Positions 42,588-50,664 of a DNA stretch of 64,000 nt are shown here, piece after piece (positions within the stretch are counted from its first letter, which is position 1; the number at the start of each line of letters is the position of its first letter). The translations under genes were made by a program, and so were the position numbers. The notes below the pieces were generated by a model. That model had not been told where the DNA came from and did no database searches. It saw only the letters and a program-made list of their open reading frames with translations. The stretch is from assembly GCF_001536065.1 (NCBI RefSeq), contig NZ_CZVW01000011.1, positions 1 to 64,000 on the forward strand. Direction: 5' to 3'. Source of the stretch: Candidatus Chryseopegocella kryptomonas. Its GTDB lineage: Bacteria > Bacteroidota > Ignavibacteria > Kryptoniales > Kryptoniaceae.

Positions 42588-42619
42588 CAAATTTAATTCC
42601 CAAACGATTAAAAAACAAA
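42588..42619 (-). promoter_or_regulatory. Candidate Bacteroidota-type promoter for the GalT-like gene
   Basis: On the minus strand TTTG (42619-42616) is followed after 20 nt by TAAATTTG (42595-42588), matching the -33 TTTG and -7 TAnnTTTG pattern. The start of transcription would be about 20-25 nt before ATG 42558. Confidence 0.4.
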
Positions 42620-42643
42620 TCAAAAGTGATTGATTTTCAAAGA

Positions 42644-44086
42644 TTAATCAATTGGTTCGTTGCCTATCCCACGCCTTTTCATCAATCTTTCTATCTCCTC
42701 TATTGTCTTTGGAGCATCGGATGACAAAACCACACAACCTTTATCTGTAACAAGGACATCATCTTCAATCCTTACACCTATGTTCCAGTATTTAGGATCA
42801 CAATCAGAGCCAGCGGGTATGTAAATTCCAGGTTCAATTGTTATAACCATATTTGGTTCAAGATTTCCAGGAATTCCGACATCGTGGACATCAAGCCCAA
42901 GATGATGTGTAACTCCGTGCATAAAATACTTTCCAACCTCATTTTTATCCTTTATTACCCCAAGTTTTAATAATCCATCAGCGATAACTTCCCTCGCTTT
43001 AAGTTGGAGGTCAATAAAGCTTGCACCTGGACGAACCATTTTGATTGTCTCTTCCTGGGCTTTTAAAACTATTTCGTAAATTTCCCTCTGTTCCTGTGTA
43101 AATTTTCCATTTGCCGGGATCGTTCTCGTGACATCAGCGCAATAGTTATGATATTCCGCCCCAATATCAACAACAATTAAATCACCATCCTTGATTTTTT
43201 TCCTGTTTGAGCTGTAATGCAAAATTACAGAATTTTCACCAGAGCCAATGATTGACGGAAAAGCTGGATATTCAGAACCAAGTTTAGTAAAAACATATTC
43301 AGCCAACGCTTGAATTTCATACTCATACATTCCCGGCTCACACGACATCATAATCTGACGATGTGCTTTAACAGTTATATTAACTGCTTTCTTGATAAGT
43401 TCTATCTCCTCGGGTTTCTTTATCATTCTCATTCTTGCAAGAATTGGCGTTGGATCAGAAAATTGCAATCTACTTCTTTGTGAGTTTAAAATTGATTCAA
43501 GCGTTTCAATAACCTCTTTAACATTCCCCTCATAGCAACCTGTTGGATACGGGAAATAAATAGTTTTAGCTCGTGATGCGAAAATAATTGTTCTTATCAA
43601 AGTTTTGAATTCATCAATTGGTAGTGCAAGTTGAAAACCAAGTTTTTCCGTCGCTCCTTTTGTTCCAAGTGTTCGCCCTGTCCAAACTTCACGAAGAGAA
43701 TCTCGTTCTTTCAAAAATAAAACTTCACGAATTTTCAAATCCGACTTTACAGTGTCAAGCGTGATGTCATAGTATTTCCCCGTCGCTTTCCCAGCAAGTT
43801 TCAAAATAGATGGAGAAAATCCAGCTGGGACAAGAACAAGCACAGCGTCGGGCTCCTCCAGACCAGTGAGATAATAAAAGTTGTTGTCTTGTTTAAATCT
43901 GTATTCAACATCGTTTGAGCGTGTTTTTAAAGAGTTTGAATAAAAAATTGCAATCGCATCATTTCCAATTGCCGACATTAAACTTTCTCTGTTTGACTTG
44001 AAGAATGAAATCGGGAGCAAATCAAGATCCTGAGCAAAAATAGGAATTGAAATGAGAACGAGAAAAATGATTTTGAGATTTTTCAT
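42644..44086 (-). CDS. Secreted M24 metallopeptidase, Xaa-Pro aminopeptidase (aminopeptidase P) type
   Basis: ATG 44086 gives a signal peptide (NLKIIFLVLISIPIFAQ); the longer TTG version (44116) would overlap the upstream gene. The N-terminal creatinase-like domain (YRFKQDNNFYYLTGLEEPDAVLVL) is followed by the pita-bread M24 domain. The five metal ligands appear as DIGAEYHNYCADVTRT (Asp, Asp), HGVTHHLGLDVHD (His), ITIEPGIY (Glu) and a late VRIEDDVLVT (Glu). It would remove the residue N-terminal to proline from exported or imported peptides in the periplasm. It is the middle of a leftward peptidase run. Confidence 0.92.
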   Translation of the reverse strand: MKNLKIIFLVLISIPIFAQDLDLLPISFFKSNRESLMSAIGNDAIAIFYSNSLKTRSNDVEYRFKQDNNFYYLTGLEEPDAVLVLVPAGFSPSILKLAGKATGKYYDITLDTVKSDLKIREVLFLKERDSLREVWTGRTLGTKGATEKLGFQLALPIDEFKTLIRTIIFASRAKTIYFPYPTGCYEGNVKEVIETLESILNSQRSRLQFSDPTPILARMRMIKKPEEIELIKKAVNITVKAHRQIMMSCEPGMYEYEIQALAEYVFTKLGSEYPAFPSIIGSGENSVILHYSSNRKKIKDGDLIVVDIGAEYHNYCADVTRTIPANGKFTQEQREIYEIVLKAQEETIKMVRPGASFIDLQLKAREVIADGLLKLGVIKDKNEVGKYFMHGVTHHLGLDVHDVGIPGNLEPNMVITIEPGIYIPAGSDCDPKYWNIGVRIEDDVLVTDKGCVVLSSDAPKTIEEIERLMKRRGIGNEPID

Positions 44087-44106
44087 TTTGAAATTGATTT
44101 TAGTTT

Positions 44107-45303
44107 TTAACCGCAAACTTCTTTAAAAACTCTCAAAAAGTTTCCGCCAAGAATTTTTTTGATGTCCTCAACAGAATATCCACGTTTCAAAAGTTCTCTT
44201 GTGATATTAGGAAGAAATGTCACATCATCCATTTCAAGTGGTGTTATACTTATACCGTCAAAATCAGAGCCAATTCCGACATGGTCAACACCAACAAGTT
44301 TTGCGATATAATCAATGTGATCAATCAAGACTTCAAGAGGCGGACGCAATTCATTTGAAATTTTTCTCATAAGCTGTCTTCTTGCTTCACGATATGCTCT
44401 TTGATCGTGTTCGTAAAGAATTCTAATTGAATCAAATTGCGCTTTATACTTTTCTTCAATTTGTTTTCTCTTTGTTCCAAATGATGAATCAATATATTCA
44501 GCGTAAAAATTGACAAAGACAACCCCACCTGTTTGAGCAATTGCTTTTATTTGTTCATCTTTCAAATTTCTATAATGCGGGCATAGTTTATACACGCTTG
44601 AATGTGACGCTATAACTGGCTTTTTCGTTGTTTTTATCACATCCCAAAACGCTTGCTCACCAAGATGCGAGACATCAACTATCATCCCAAGCTCATTCAT
44701 TTTTTGAACAACTTTTTTACCGAATTCACTTAATCCTTTCACTTTTAACTTTTCTGGATTTGTCGTCTCGTCAAAAGCAGAGCTTGCCCAATCAACGCTA
44801 TTATTCCATGTTAAACCCAAATATCTAACGCCTCGCCTGTAAAGTTCTTCAAGTTTTTCAATGCTATTTTCAATTGCGTGTCCACCTTCAACTCCAATGA
44901 TAGCGCAAATTTTTCCTTCTCTCAAAGCATTTCCAATTTCATCTGAATTTCTAACGATCGCAATTTTATCTTGATTTCTTTTTGCAATTGAATAAAGAGT
45001 GTCAATCATTTGATTTGCCCTTTTAAACGAGTTTTTTTCATACGCAACTGGATCAACCCAAACAGCAAAGACCTGAACATCAACGCCACCCTTTTTCAAT
45101 CGGACAAGATCTGAATGCCCATTTTTTGTTTCAACTGTTATATCTTCACCCTCCATCGCTCTTAACAAAACATCGTTATGAGTGTCCGCAACGATCGCAT
45201 CATAATGAAGTTTTAAATAATCAATTGGCTCAACTTTTGGATTTTCCCTTTGACCGCAGGCGAAGGAAAAAATTAAGAAAGAAGCAATTAAAATTTTACG
45301 CAT
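44107..45303 (-). CDS. M19 family membrane dipeptidase, lipoprotein
   Basis: The protein resembles renal dipeptidase, a binuclear zinc enzyme acting on diverse dipeptides including D-residue-containing ones. A lipoprotein signal with lipobox SFAC follows ATG 45303 (a GTG at 45312 is possible). Ligands and motifs are VADTHNDVLLRA (His-x-Asp), GVEGGHAIENS (bridging Glu), VDVSHLGEQAFW, ASHSSV and HVGIGSDFDGI. The length of 398 is normal. It is 11 nt downstream of nothing but the E2 gene and 20 nt upstream of the M24 gene, so all are probably one transcript. Confidence 0.93.
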   Translation of the reverse strand: MRKILIASFLIFSFACGQRENPKVEPIDYLKLHYDAIVADTHNDVLLRAMEGEDITVETKNGHSDLVRLKKGGVDVQVFAVWVDPVAYEKNSFKRANQMIDTLYSIAKRNQDKIAIVRNSDEIGNALREGKICAIIGVEGGHAIENSIEKLEELYRRGVRYLGLTWNNSVDWASSAFDETTNPEKLKVKGLSEFGKKVVQKMNELGMIVDVSHLGEQAFWDVIKTTKKPVIASHSSVYKLCPHYRNLKDEQIKAIAQTGGVVFVNFYAEYIDSSFGTKRKQIEEKYKAQFDSIRILYEHDQRAYREARRQLMRKISNELRPPLEVLIDHIDYIAKLVGVDHVGIGSDFDGISITPLEMDDVTFLPNITRELLKRGYSVEDIKKILGGNFLRVFKEVCG

Positions 45304-45322
45304 CGTTTTCACTTTTTATTTT

Positions 45323-46603
45323 TTAGACAATTCCTTTGAAATCAAAGTTCTCAAGATAATAGACAACTCTTTCAAGAAATCTTCCGCCGAGTGCACCGTC
45401 AATTATGCGATGGTCAAATGTTAATGTCAAAAATGAAATTGAACGAATTGCGATAAAATCTTCATCATTTCTCGTTATCACAACGGGTCTTTTCTTAACA
45501 GCACCGACACCGAGAATTGCAACTTGAGGTTGATTTATAATTGGAGTTCCGATTATGTTTCCAAAAACTCCATAGTTCGTTATGCTGAATGTCCCGCCTT
45601 GAACATCATCGGGAGTTAATTTTTTAGCCCTTGCTCTTGTGACGATGTCGTTAATTGCTCTTGCAAGCCCAATGAAATTTTTCTCATCTGCATTTTTCAC
45701 AACAGGAACAATTAAACCATAATCTGTTGCAACCGCAATTCCAAGATTTATAAATTTTTTGATGATGATTTTATCACCATCAACACTGCTGTTTATCATC
45801 GGAAAATCTTTTAAAGCCCTAACAACTGCATCAGCGATGAATGGAGTTAAAGTTAATTTGAAACCTTCCCTTTTTTGAAATTCATCCGAATTTTTCTCAA
45901 TAAATGCCATTATCTCGGTCATATCACACTCGGAAATAGCAGAAACATGTGGCGATGTTCTAACACTGCGAACCATATGTTCAGCCATAGCTTTAAGGAC
46001 ATGGCTCATCTCTATGATTTCAACTTTTCCTTCAGGATCGGAAACCGGCTTTGCCTCTTCAATTTTTATCTCTTCAAATTCAATCGGTTTAACTTCAACT
46101 TTCTTTTTTCTCGTCTCAATGTAATTTAAAAGATCGTTTTTCGTTAACCTTCCGCCGTGACCTGTGCCGGGTATTTTTTCAAGCTCTTCAATTGAAATAC
46201 CTTCACGCTTTGCAATTTCTCTCACAACAGGAGAATAAAATCTTTTCGCTCGTGCTGGAATTTCCTCAAGAACTGGACTTTCAATTTCTTTCTCAACCAC
46301 TTTGATTTCCTCAACTTTTTCAACTGGCTTAACATCTACAAATTTTGGTGTGGTTTCAGTGACAGCTTCGGTTTCTATATATGCGATTACGGTTCCAACT
46401 GCAACAGTTTCGTTTTCTTTATATAAAATTTCTGTCAAGATTCCGCTCGCTGGCGATGGTATTTCAGTATCAACTTTGTCGGTGCTAATCTCAAGCAAAA
46501 TTTCATCTTTTTGAACTCTATCACCGGGTTTTTTATGCCATTTTAAAATTGTTCCCTCTTGTAAACTTTCCCCCATTTTTGGCATTATGACCTCAACTTT
46601 CAT
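45323..46603 (-). CDS. Dihydrolipoamide acyltransferase, E2 of a 2-oxoacid dehydrogenase complex
   Basis: E2 moves the acyl group from E1 to CoA. The N-terminal lipoyl domain carries the lipoyl Lys43 (EISTDKVDTE). After an acidic linker comes an E3-binding peripheral-subunit domain (SPVVREIAKREGISIEELEKI in part, about 130-165). The catalytic domain ends with FDHRIIDGALGGRFL (His near 398). ATG 46603 with an AGAGGT ahead is chosen over GTG 46630. Its E1 partner and lipB lie upstream in the same direction, with the coiled-coil gene between. Pyruvate, branched-chain or 2-oxoglutarate specificity cannot be fixed from sequence; the fused E1 favours branched-chain or pyruvate substrates. Confidence 0.92.
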   Translation of the reverse strand: MKVEVIMPKMGESLQEGTILKWHKKPGDRVQKDEILLEISTDKVDTEIPSPASGILTEILYKENETVAVGTVIAYIETEAVTETTPKFVDVKPVEKVEEIKVVEKEIESPVLEEIPARAKRFYSPVVREIAKREGISIEELEKIPGTGHGGRLTKNDLLNYIETRKKKVEVKPIEFEEIKIEEAKPVSDPEGKVEIIEMSHVLKAMAEHMVRSVRTSPHVSAISECDMTEIMAFIEKNSDEFQKREGFKLTLTPFIADAVVRALKDFPMINSSVDGDKIIIKKFINLGIAVATDYGLIVPVVKNADEKNFIGLARAINDIVTRARAKKLTPDDVQGGTFSITNYGVFGNIIGTPIINQPQVAILGVGAVKKRPVVITRNDEDFIAIRSISFLTLTFDHRIIDGALGGRFLERVVYYLENFDFKGIV

Positions 46604-46626
46604 AAATTTACCTCTTGATTTTGTTT

Positions 46627-47265
46627 TCACTTAAAGAAAGCGAACAAAATTCCAATCAAAGCTCCAACTTGCCCAATCCAGAAAATAAACATCCACCTTA
46701 TCAACGACGCATAATGCGATAACATTTCAGCCCGCAATTTTGAAATTTCTTCTTTCATTTCAATGCGAAGTTTTACAACTTCATCAGTTATCATCTTCTC
46801 AAGCCGCGTGGTCTCATTGGTTATTTTCTGCTCTAATTTTGCCACCTCCTCGCCTATCATCTTTTCAAGCCGTGTGGTCTCGTTCGTTATTTTCTGATCC
46901 AACTTCGTCACCTCCTCGCTTATCACCTTCTCAAGCCGTGATGTCTCACTCGTTATTTTCTGTTCCAACTTTGTCACCTCTTCACCTATCATCTTCTCAA
47001 GCCGTGTGGTCTCGCTGGTTATTTTATTATCCAACTTCACAACTTCGTCTGTTATCTTTTGTTCAACTCGTGCGGTCTCATCAACTACTCTTTTCTCAAT
47101 TAACACCCTTTCATCTGCAACTTTACTTGCAAATTTATCCATAGCAAGCTCAATTACATCCTCTTTTGTCCTTTGATAAACTTTGTTTAGCAACTCAACC
47201 AATGAATCCGACGCTTCATCGCCGAGCTTTTCTCTTAATGCCTTTGGAATTGTTATGACAAGCAT
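46627..47265 (-). CDS. Hendecad-repeat coiled-coil protein with a C-terminal membrane anchor
   Basis: The 212-residue protein has a small N-terminal domain (about 1-50, TIPKALREKLGDEASDSL). Residues 59-180 form a long coiled coil built of 22-residue units with the pattern KIT-ET-RLEKMI-EEV-KLEQ (two hendecads each); four units at 81-168 are near-identical. A hydrophobic helix (about 189-210, ending LIGILFAFFK) anchors the C-terminus. The overall layout resembles DUF1640/CCDC90-like proteins found in many bacteria, of unknown function. It lies between the E1 and E2 genes (27 and 23 nt), so tethering or scaffolding of the dehydrogenase complex at the membrane is a possibility, not shown. Confidence 0.8.
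   Translation of the reverse strand: MLVITIPKALREKLGDEASDSLVELLNKVYQRTKEDVIELAMDKFASKVADERVLIEKRVVDETARVEQKITDEVVKLDNKITSETTRLEKMIGEEVTKLEQKITSETSRLEKVISEEVTKLDQKITNETTRLEKMIGEEVAKLEQKITNETTRLEKMITDEVVKLRIEMKEEISKLRAEMLSHYASLIRWMFIFWIGQVGALIGILFAFFK
46762..47025 (-). repeat. Four tandem 66-bp coding repeats
   Basis: Four in-frame 66-bp units within the coiled-coil gene encode the 22-residue hendecad pairs at residues 81-168. A more diverged unit (residues 59-80) precedes them. Units differ at scattered positions (for example TSETTR, TSETSR and TNETTR variants), so they are old enough to have drifted but may still change in number by recombination. Confidence 0.85.
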
Positions 47266-47292
47266 ATTTCCTCCAAATTAACTTTTTATGGC

Positions 47293-49365
47293 TCAATATC
47301 TTATTAACTCTTCAAGTGCTTTAACAATCCACTCCGTTTGAGGAAGTGCTGCTTCTTCAAGCGTAGGCGCATAAGGAATTCCGGGGACATCAAGCCCTGC
47401 TACTCTCTTAACAGGTGCATCAAGATACTCAAACGCTTCTTCTGAAATAATTGCGGAAATTTCCGCTCCAAATCCAGCTGTCAATGTATCTTCGTGGACG
47501 ATTAAAACTCTGCTCGTTTTTTTAACAGAATTTAAAATTGTCTCCTTATCAAGAGGATTTATCGTTCTTATGTCAATGACTTCAATCTCAACCCCATATT
47601 TTTGCTCAACGATTTTAACAGCATCAAGCGATTTATAAACCATCAAACCCCAGGTTATTATCGTCGCATCTTTTCCGCTCTTTTTAACTTTCGCCTTGCC
47701 AAAAGGAAGAAGATAATTTTTATCTGGTTCTGGGGCCATCGCTTGCGGTGCTCTATACAGTGCTTTATGTTCAAGAAATAAAACAGGGTCTTCAATTCTA
47801 CAAGCAGTTTTTAAAAGTCCTTTTGCATCGGCAGCGTTTGAAGGATAAGCGATGAAAATTCCCGGAAGATGTGCGAAAAATCCCTCTATATTTTGACTGT
47901 GATAATGTCCCCCGTGAATATATCCTCCAACTGGAACTCTTATAACAACCGGCGCTGACCAATGCCCGTTTGACCTGTATCTAAATGGAGCAAGTTCATC
48001 TCTTATCTGCATCATCGCAGGCCAGATATAATCTCCAAATTGAATTTCAACAACGGGTTTATAACCTTTAACCGCAAGCCCAATGGCTGTTCCAACGATA
48101 CTTGCCTCAGCAAGTGGAGAGTTAAATGCTCTATTCTTTCCAAATCTATTTGTCAAACCTTTCGTCGCTGTAAAAACTCCACCCTTGGGATCTGCGATAT
48201 CTTCACCATAAACGAGCATCTTCGGATTTAATTCCATTTCCTCGTGAAGTGCGTGATTTATCGCATCAACCATAACAATTGGATTCCCTGATGGAACACT
48301 TGCTTCATAATTTAATTTTCTCGTTTCCTCAGGTGCATAAATGTGAAGCATAACGGTTTCTGGTGAAGCGTAAGGTTTCTTTTCCGCATTTTCAACCGCA
48401 AGTTCAATCTCTTGATTTAATTCATCGTAAATTTTCTCAATTTCATCTTTCGTCAAAATTCCCTCATTAATCAGCAAATTTTCCATCTTCAAAATCGGAT
48501 CATTCATTTTATCTCGTTCAAGTTCCTCAGGAGTTCTATATTTTCTGTGGTCGTCAGAAGAAGAGTGCGGAATTAATCTTACAACATTTGCAACGACCAT
48601 CGTTGGACCAAGTCCCGAGCGAGCTCTTTCAACTGCTTTTTTCATTGTTTGATAACTTTGTATAAAATCTGTCCCATCAATTTCATATACTTCAAGACCA
48701 AAGAAACCCTGTCCGATTTTTGCAACCGAAGCGCCGGAAGTTTGTTCGTAAATTGGAACTGAGATGGCAAATCTATTATTTTGAATCACAAAGATAACAG
48801 GCAATTTATCTTTGCTTGCCCAATTTAACGCTTCGTGAAATTCACCTTCACTTGTTGAGCCATCTCCGCCAGAGACATAAACAACTTCATCTGTTCCATC
48901 TCTTACGCAACCCATCGCTGTTCCAACAGCTTGAAGATATTGCGTTCCTGTTGGGCTTGATTGAGTTATTATTCTCAATTCTTTTTTCCCAAAATGAGCA
49001 GGCATTTGTCTTCCACCCGTTGCGGGGCAATCAGCTCTACCGAAAACACTGTAAAAAAGTTCTTCAAGCGTAACACCAAGCTGATAAACAAAAGCCCAAT
49101 CTCTGTAATAAGGGTAAGCCCAATCATATCCCGGACGTAGGGTCATTGCACTTGCAACTTGAATTGCTTCATGACCCGAAACCCCAATGTGAAAGAAAAC
49201 CTTCCCCTGCTTTAACAATGTCATCGCTTTATTATCTATCTGTCTTGCGACATACATTGATTTCAAAGCTTGAATTAACACATCCGGCTTCAATTCAGCG
49301 GTTATTTCAACGCCTGGTTCAATTTCAAAATTACGATTGACCTGTTTGGTCGTATTCCTTGGCAT
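47293..49365 (-). CDS. 2-oxoacid dehydrogenase E1 component, fused alpha and beta subunits
   Basis: E1 decarboxylates a 2-oxoacid with thiamine diphosphate and acylates the E2 lipoyl group. The alpha part (about 30-330) has the TPP-binding GDGSTSEGEFHEALNWA with the later NN metal ligands, and the HSSSDDHRKYR loop. The beta part (about 370-690) starts IVMVDAINHALHEEMELNP and has EDIADPKGGVFTATKGL, FNSPLAEASIVGTAIG and the C-terminal VHEDTLTAGFGAEI. The single-chain alpha-beta fusion is common in Bacteroidota. ATG 49365 or TTG 49377 are both possible starts. It is 30 nt downstream of lipB and upstream of the coiled-coil and E2 genes. Confidence 0.92.
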   Translation of the reverse strand: MPRNTTKQVNRNFEIEPGVEITAELKPDVLIQALKSMYVARQIDNKAMTLLKQGKVFFHIGVSGHEAIQVASAMTLRPGYDWAYPYYRDWAFVYQLGVTLEELFYSVFGRADCPATGGRQMPAHFGKKELRIITQSSPTGTQYLQAVGTAMGCVRDGTDEVVYVSGGDGSTSEGEFHEALNWASKDKLPVIFVIQNNRFAISVPIYEQTSGASVAKIGQGFFGLEVYEIDGTDFIQSYQTMKKAVERARSGLGPTMVVANVVRLIPHSSSDDHRKYRTPEELERDKMNDPILKMENLLINEGILTKDEIEKIYDELNQEIELAVENAEKKPYASPETVMLHIYAPEETRKLNYEASVPSGNPIVMVDAINHALHEEMELNPKMLVYGEDIADPKGGVFTATKGLTNRFGKNRAFNSPLAEASIVGTAIGLAVKGYKPVVEIQFGDYIWPAMMQIRDELAPFRYRSNGHWSAPVVIRVPVGGYIHGGHYHSQNIEGFFAHLPGIFIAYPSNAADAKGLLKTACRIEDPVLFLEHKALYRAPQAMAPEPDKNYLLPFGKAKVKKSGKDATIITWGLMVYKSLDAVKIVEQKYGVEIEVIDIRTINPLDKETILNSVKKTSRVLIVHEDTLTAGFGAEISAIISEEAFEYLDAPVKRVAGLDVPGIPYAPTLEEAALPQTEWIVKALEELIRY

Positions 49366-49395
49366 GGCAAGTTTCAAATTTTGTTTTCTTTTATT

Positions 49396-50070
49396 TTAAA
49401 AAAATTCTCCATTCTTTTCAACAAGCTCTGTGGAATGCTCAACAAATTTAACCCCAAAAACACGCTCAAATTTTTCCTTTAAATTTAACTTAACCTCATC
49501 CATATCAACATCACACTTCAAAATTTCCTTCATTGATGTCATCTTAACATCTTTCAATCCACACGGAAAGATCAAATCAAAAAATTTCAAATCGGTATTA
49601 ACATTCAAAGCAAACCCATGCATCGTGACCCAACGACTTACTTTTATCCCGATTGAAGCAATTTTCCCATCTTTGACCCATACACCGGTTAACCCAGTTT
49701 TTCTTTCCGCATCTATTCCGTAATCTTTAAGTGTTAAGATGATTACTTCTTCAAGTTTTCTCAAATAAGTATGGACATCAATTCCAAACTCATCAAGTTT
49801 AAAAATTGGATAACCAACGATTTGTCCCGGACCGTGATATGTGATTTTTCCGCCACGGTCAATTTGATAAATTTTTGCTCCGGCTTGTTCAAGGAAAAAT
49901 TTGCTCACCTTCAAATCCTGTTCATCCCCCGCTTTACCTATCGTATAAACATGTTGATGCTCAACGAAAATTAACACATTTGGAATCTTCCCAATCGTGC
50001 GCAGGTTATGAAAATGCAGTTGCAAACTCCAAATTCTCTCATAATCCGCCAAACCCGGAATATCTATCAA
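49396..50070 (-). CDS. lipB: Octanoyl-[acyl-carrier-protein]:protein N-octanoyltransferase
   Basis: LipB moves octanoate from acyl carrier protein to the lipoyl Lys of E2 or GcvH. The signatures are RGGKITYHGPGQIVGYPI and the catalytic-Cys region LIFPCGLKDVKMTS, with the partner Lys in KIASIGIKVSRWVTMHG. I choose TTG 50070 because a GGAGG at 50080-50076 sits 5 nt ahead and the resulting 224 residues match the family length; the frame extends upstream to a TTG at 50145 with sequence unlike LipB. Position directly before the E1 and E2 genes links it to activation of that complex. Confidence 0.92.
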   Translation of the reverse strand: MIDIPGLADYERIWSLQLHFHNLRTIGKIPNVLIFVEHQHVYTIGKAGDEQDLKVSKFFLEQAGAKIYQIDRGGKITYHGPGQIVGYPIFKLDEFGIDVHTYLRKLEEVIILTLKDYGIDAERKTGLTGVWVKDGKIASIGIKVSRWVTMHGFALNVNTDLKFFDLIFPCGLKDVKMTSMKEILKCDVDMDEVKLNLKEKFERVFGVKFVEHSTELVEKNGEFF

Positions 50071-50179
50071 AATCGCCTCCAAATCTTCAATTGCTGATTT
50101 GTTCTGAAATTTTTTAAAAATTAATAAATTTGCCCGAACAGACAAAATTCAACCCAAGCGAAAAATTTTAAAAACTTGC

Positions 50180-50210
50180 TTGACAATGAGCAACTTCTTT
50201 CATAATTTTG
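50180..50210 (+). promoter_or_regulatory. Bacteroidota-type promoter before the thioredoxin-like gene
   Basis: TTGACA (50180-50185) is followed by TAATTTTG (50203-50210) with exactly 20 nt between TTG and TA, the canonical -33/-7 spacing of Bacteroidota. The leader would be about 55 nt. It lies in the roughly 200-nt divergent region between lipB and the thioredoxin-like gene, which holds no tRNA or further gene that I can find. Confidence 0.55.
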
Positions 50211-50255
50211 AAACAAAAATAAACCAAAACAGGTTAATAATTTTGAAAACAAAAT
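50202..50255 (+). repeat. Two direct copies of a 19-bp AT-rich element around the -7 box
   Basis: ATAATTTTGAAACAAAAAT (50202-50220) recurs as ATAATTTTGAAAACAAAAT (50237-50255), offset by 35 nt. The first copy contains the -7 box; the second has a TAnnTTTG too but no TTG at the right distance. The pair may be a duplicated promoter element, a binding site or chance in AT-rich DNA. Confidence 0.5.
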
Positions 50256-50269
50256 TTGCTCTCTGAAAA

Positions 50270-50647
50270 TTGACAAGCGTAATTATAATTGTCTTTTTCG
50301 CGTTCGTTTTTGTATTCCTTACCTGGGCTTTGATAAATCTGACGCAGAAAAAGAAAAAACTTCTACCTGAATACATAAACGGGAAACCAACGGTTGCTTT
50401 TTTCTGGACCGATGAACACAAATGCAGAGAAATGGAAAAATTTGTAAATGAATTAAAAGAAAATTTCAAAGGCAGTGTCAAGGTTTTAAATTTTAATGTG
50501 CTTAAAGATTATCAAATAGCCGAAAATTATCTGATTCTGAATGTTCCAACAGTGATTTTGTTTGACAGGGAAGGAAATCAAATTTTGAAAATAACCGAAA
50601 CAAAAGATTTTGCAAAACTTGAATCAAAATTAAAAGAAATCATCTAA
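50270..50647 (+). CDS. Membrane-anchored thioredoxin-fold protein with a single active-site-region Cys
   Basis: An N-terminal hydrophobic helix (about 3-23) is followed by KKKK and a thioredoxin fold (TVAFFWTDEH, KVLNFNVLKDYQIAENYLILNVPTVILFD with the cis-Pro at about 93, and a closing helix). The usual WCGPC is replaced by WTDEHKC, leaving only Cys52, so classic disulfide exchange is unlikely. The topology suggests the domain faces the cytoplasm by the positive-inside rule. TTG 50270 is the apparent start. It is followed 17 nt later by the phosphofructokinase gene. Function is not recognised. Confidence 0.7.
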   Translation: MTSVIIIVFFAFVFVFLTWALINLTQKKKKLLPEYINGKPTVAFFWTDEHKCREMEKFVNELKENFKGSVKVLNFNVLKDYQIAENYLILNVPTVILFDREGNQILKITETKDFAKLESKLKEII

Positions 50648-50664
50648 CCAGGAGGTGAAATTAA

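Noticed and set aside
42575-42634. 9-bp inverted repeat (ATCAATCAC/GTGATTGAT) as a terminator after the M24 gene
   Set aside because: The 42-nt loop is long and the minus strand after the second arm is A-rich rather than T-rich; the candidate -33/-7 boxes of the next gene lie inside the loop.
46762-47025. Regularly spaced direct repeats that could be taken for a CRISPR-like array or satellite DNA
   Set aside because: The period is 66 bp, in frame, without spacers of unrelated sequence, and it encodes a regular hendecad coiled coil.
50071-50269. Possible tRNA or small RNA gene in the largest divergent gap
   Set aside because: No cloverleaf, no CCA-flanked acceptor stem and no GC-rich hairpin; the region is AT-rich and explained by promoter elements.
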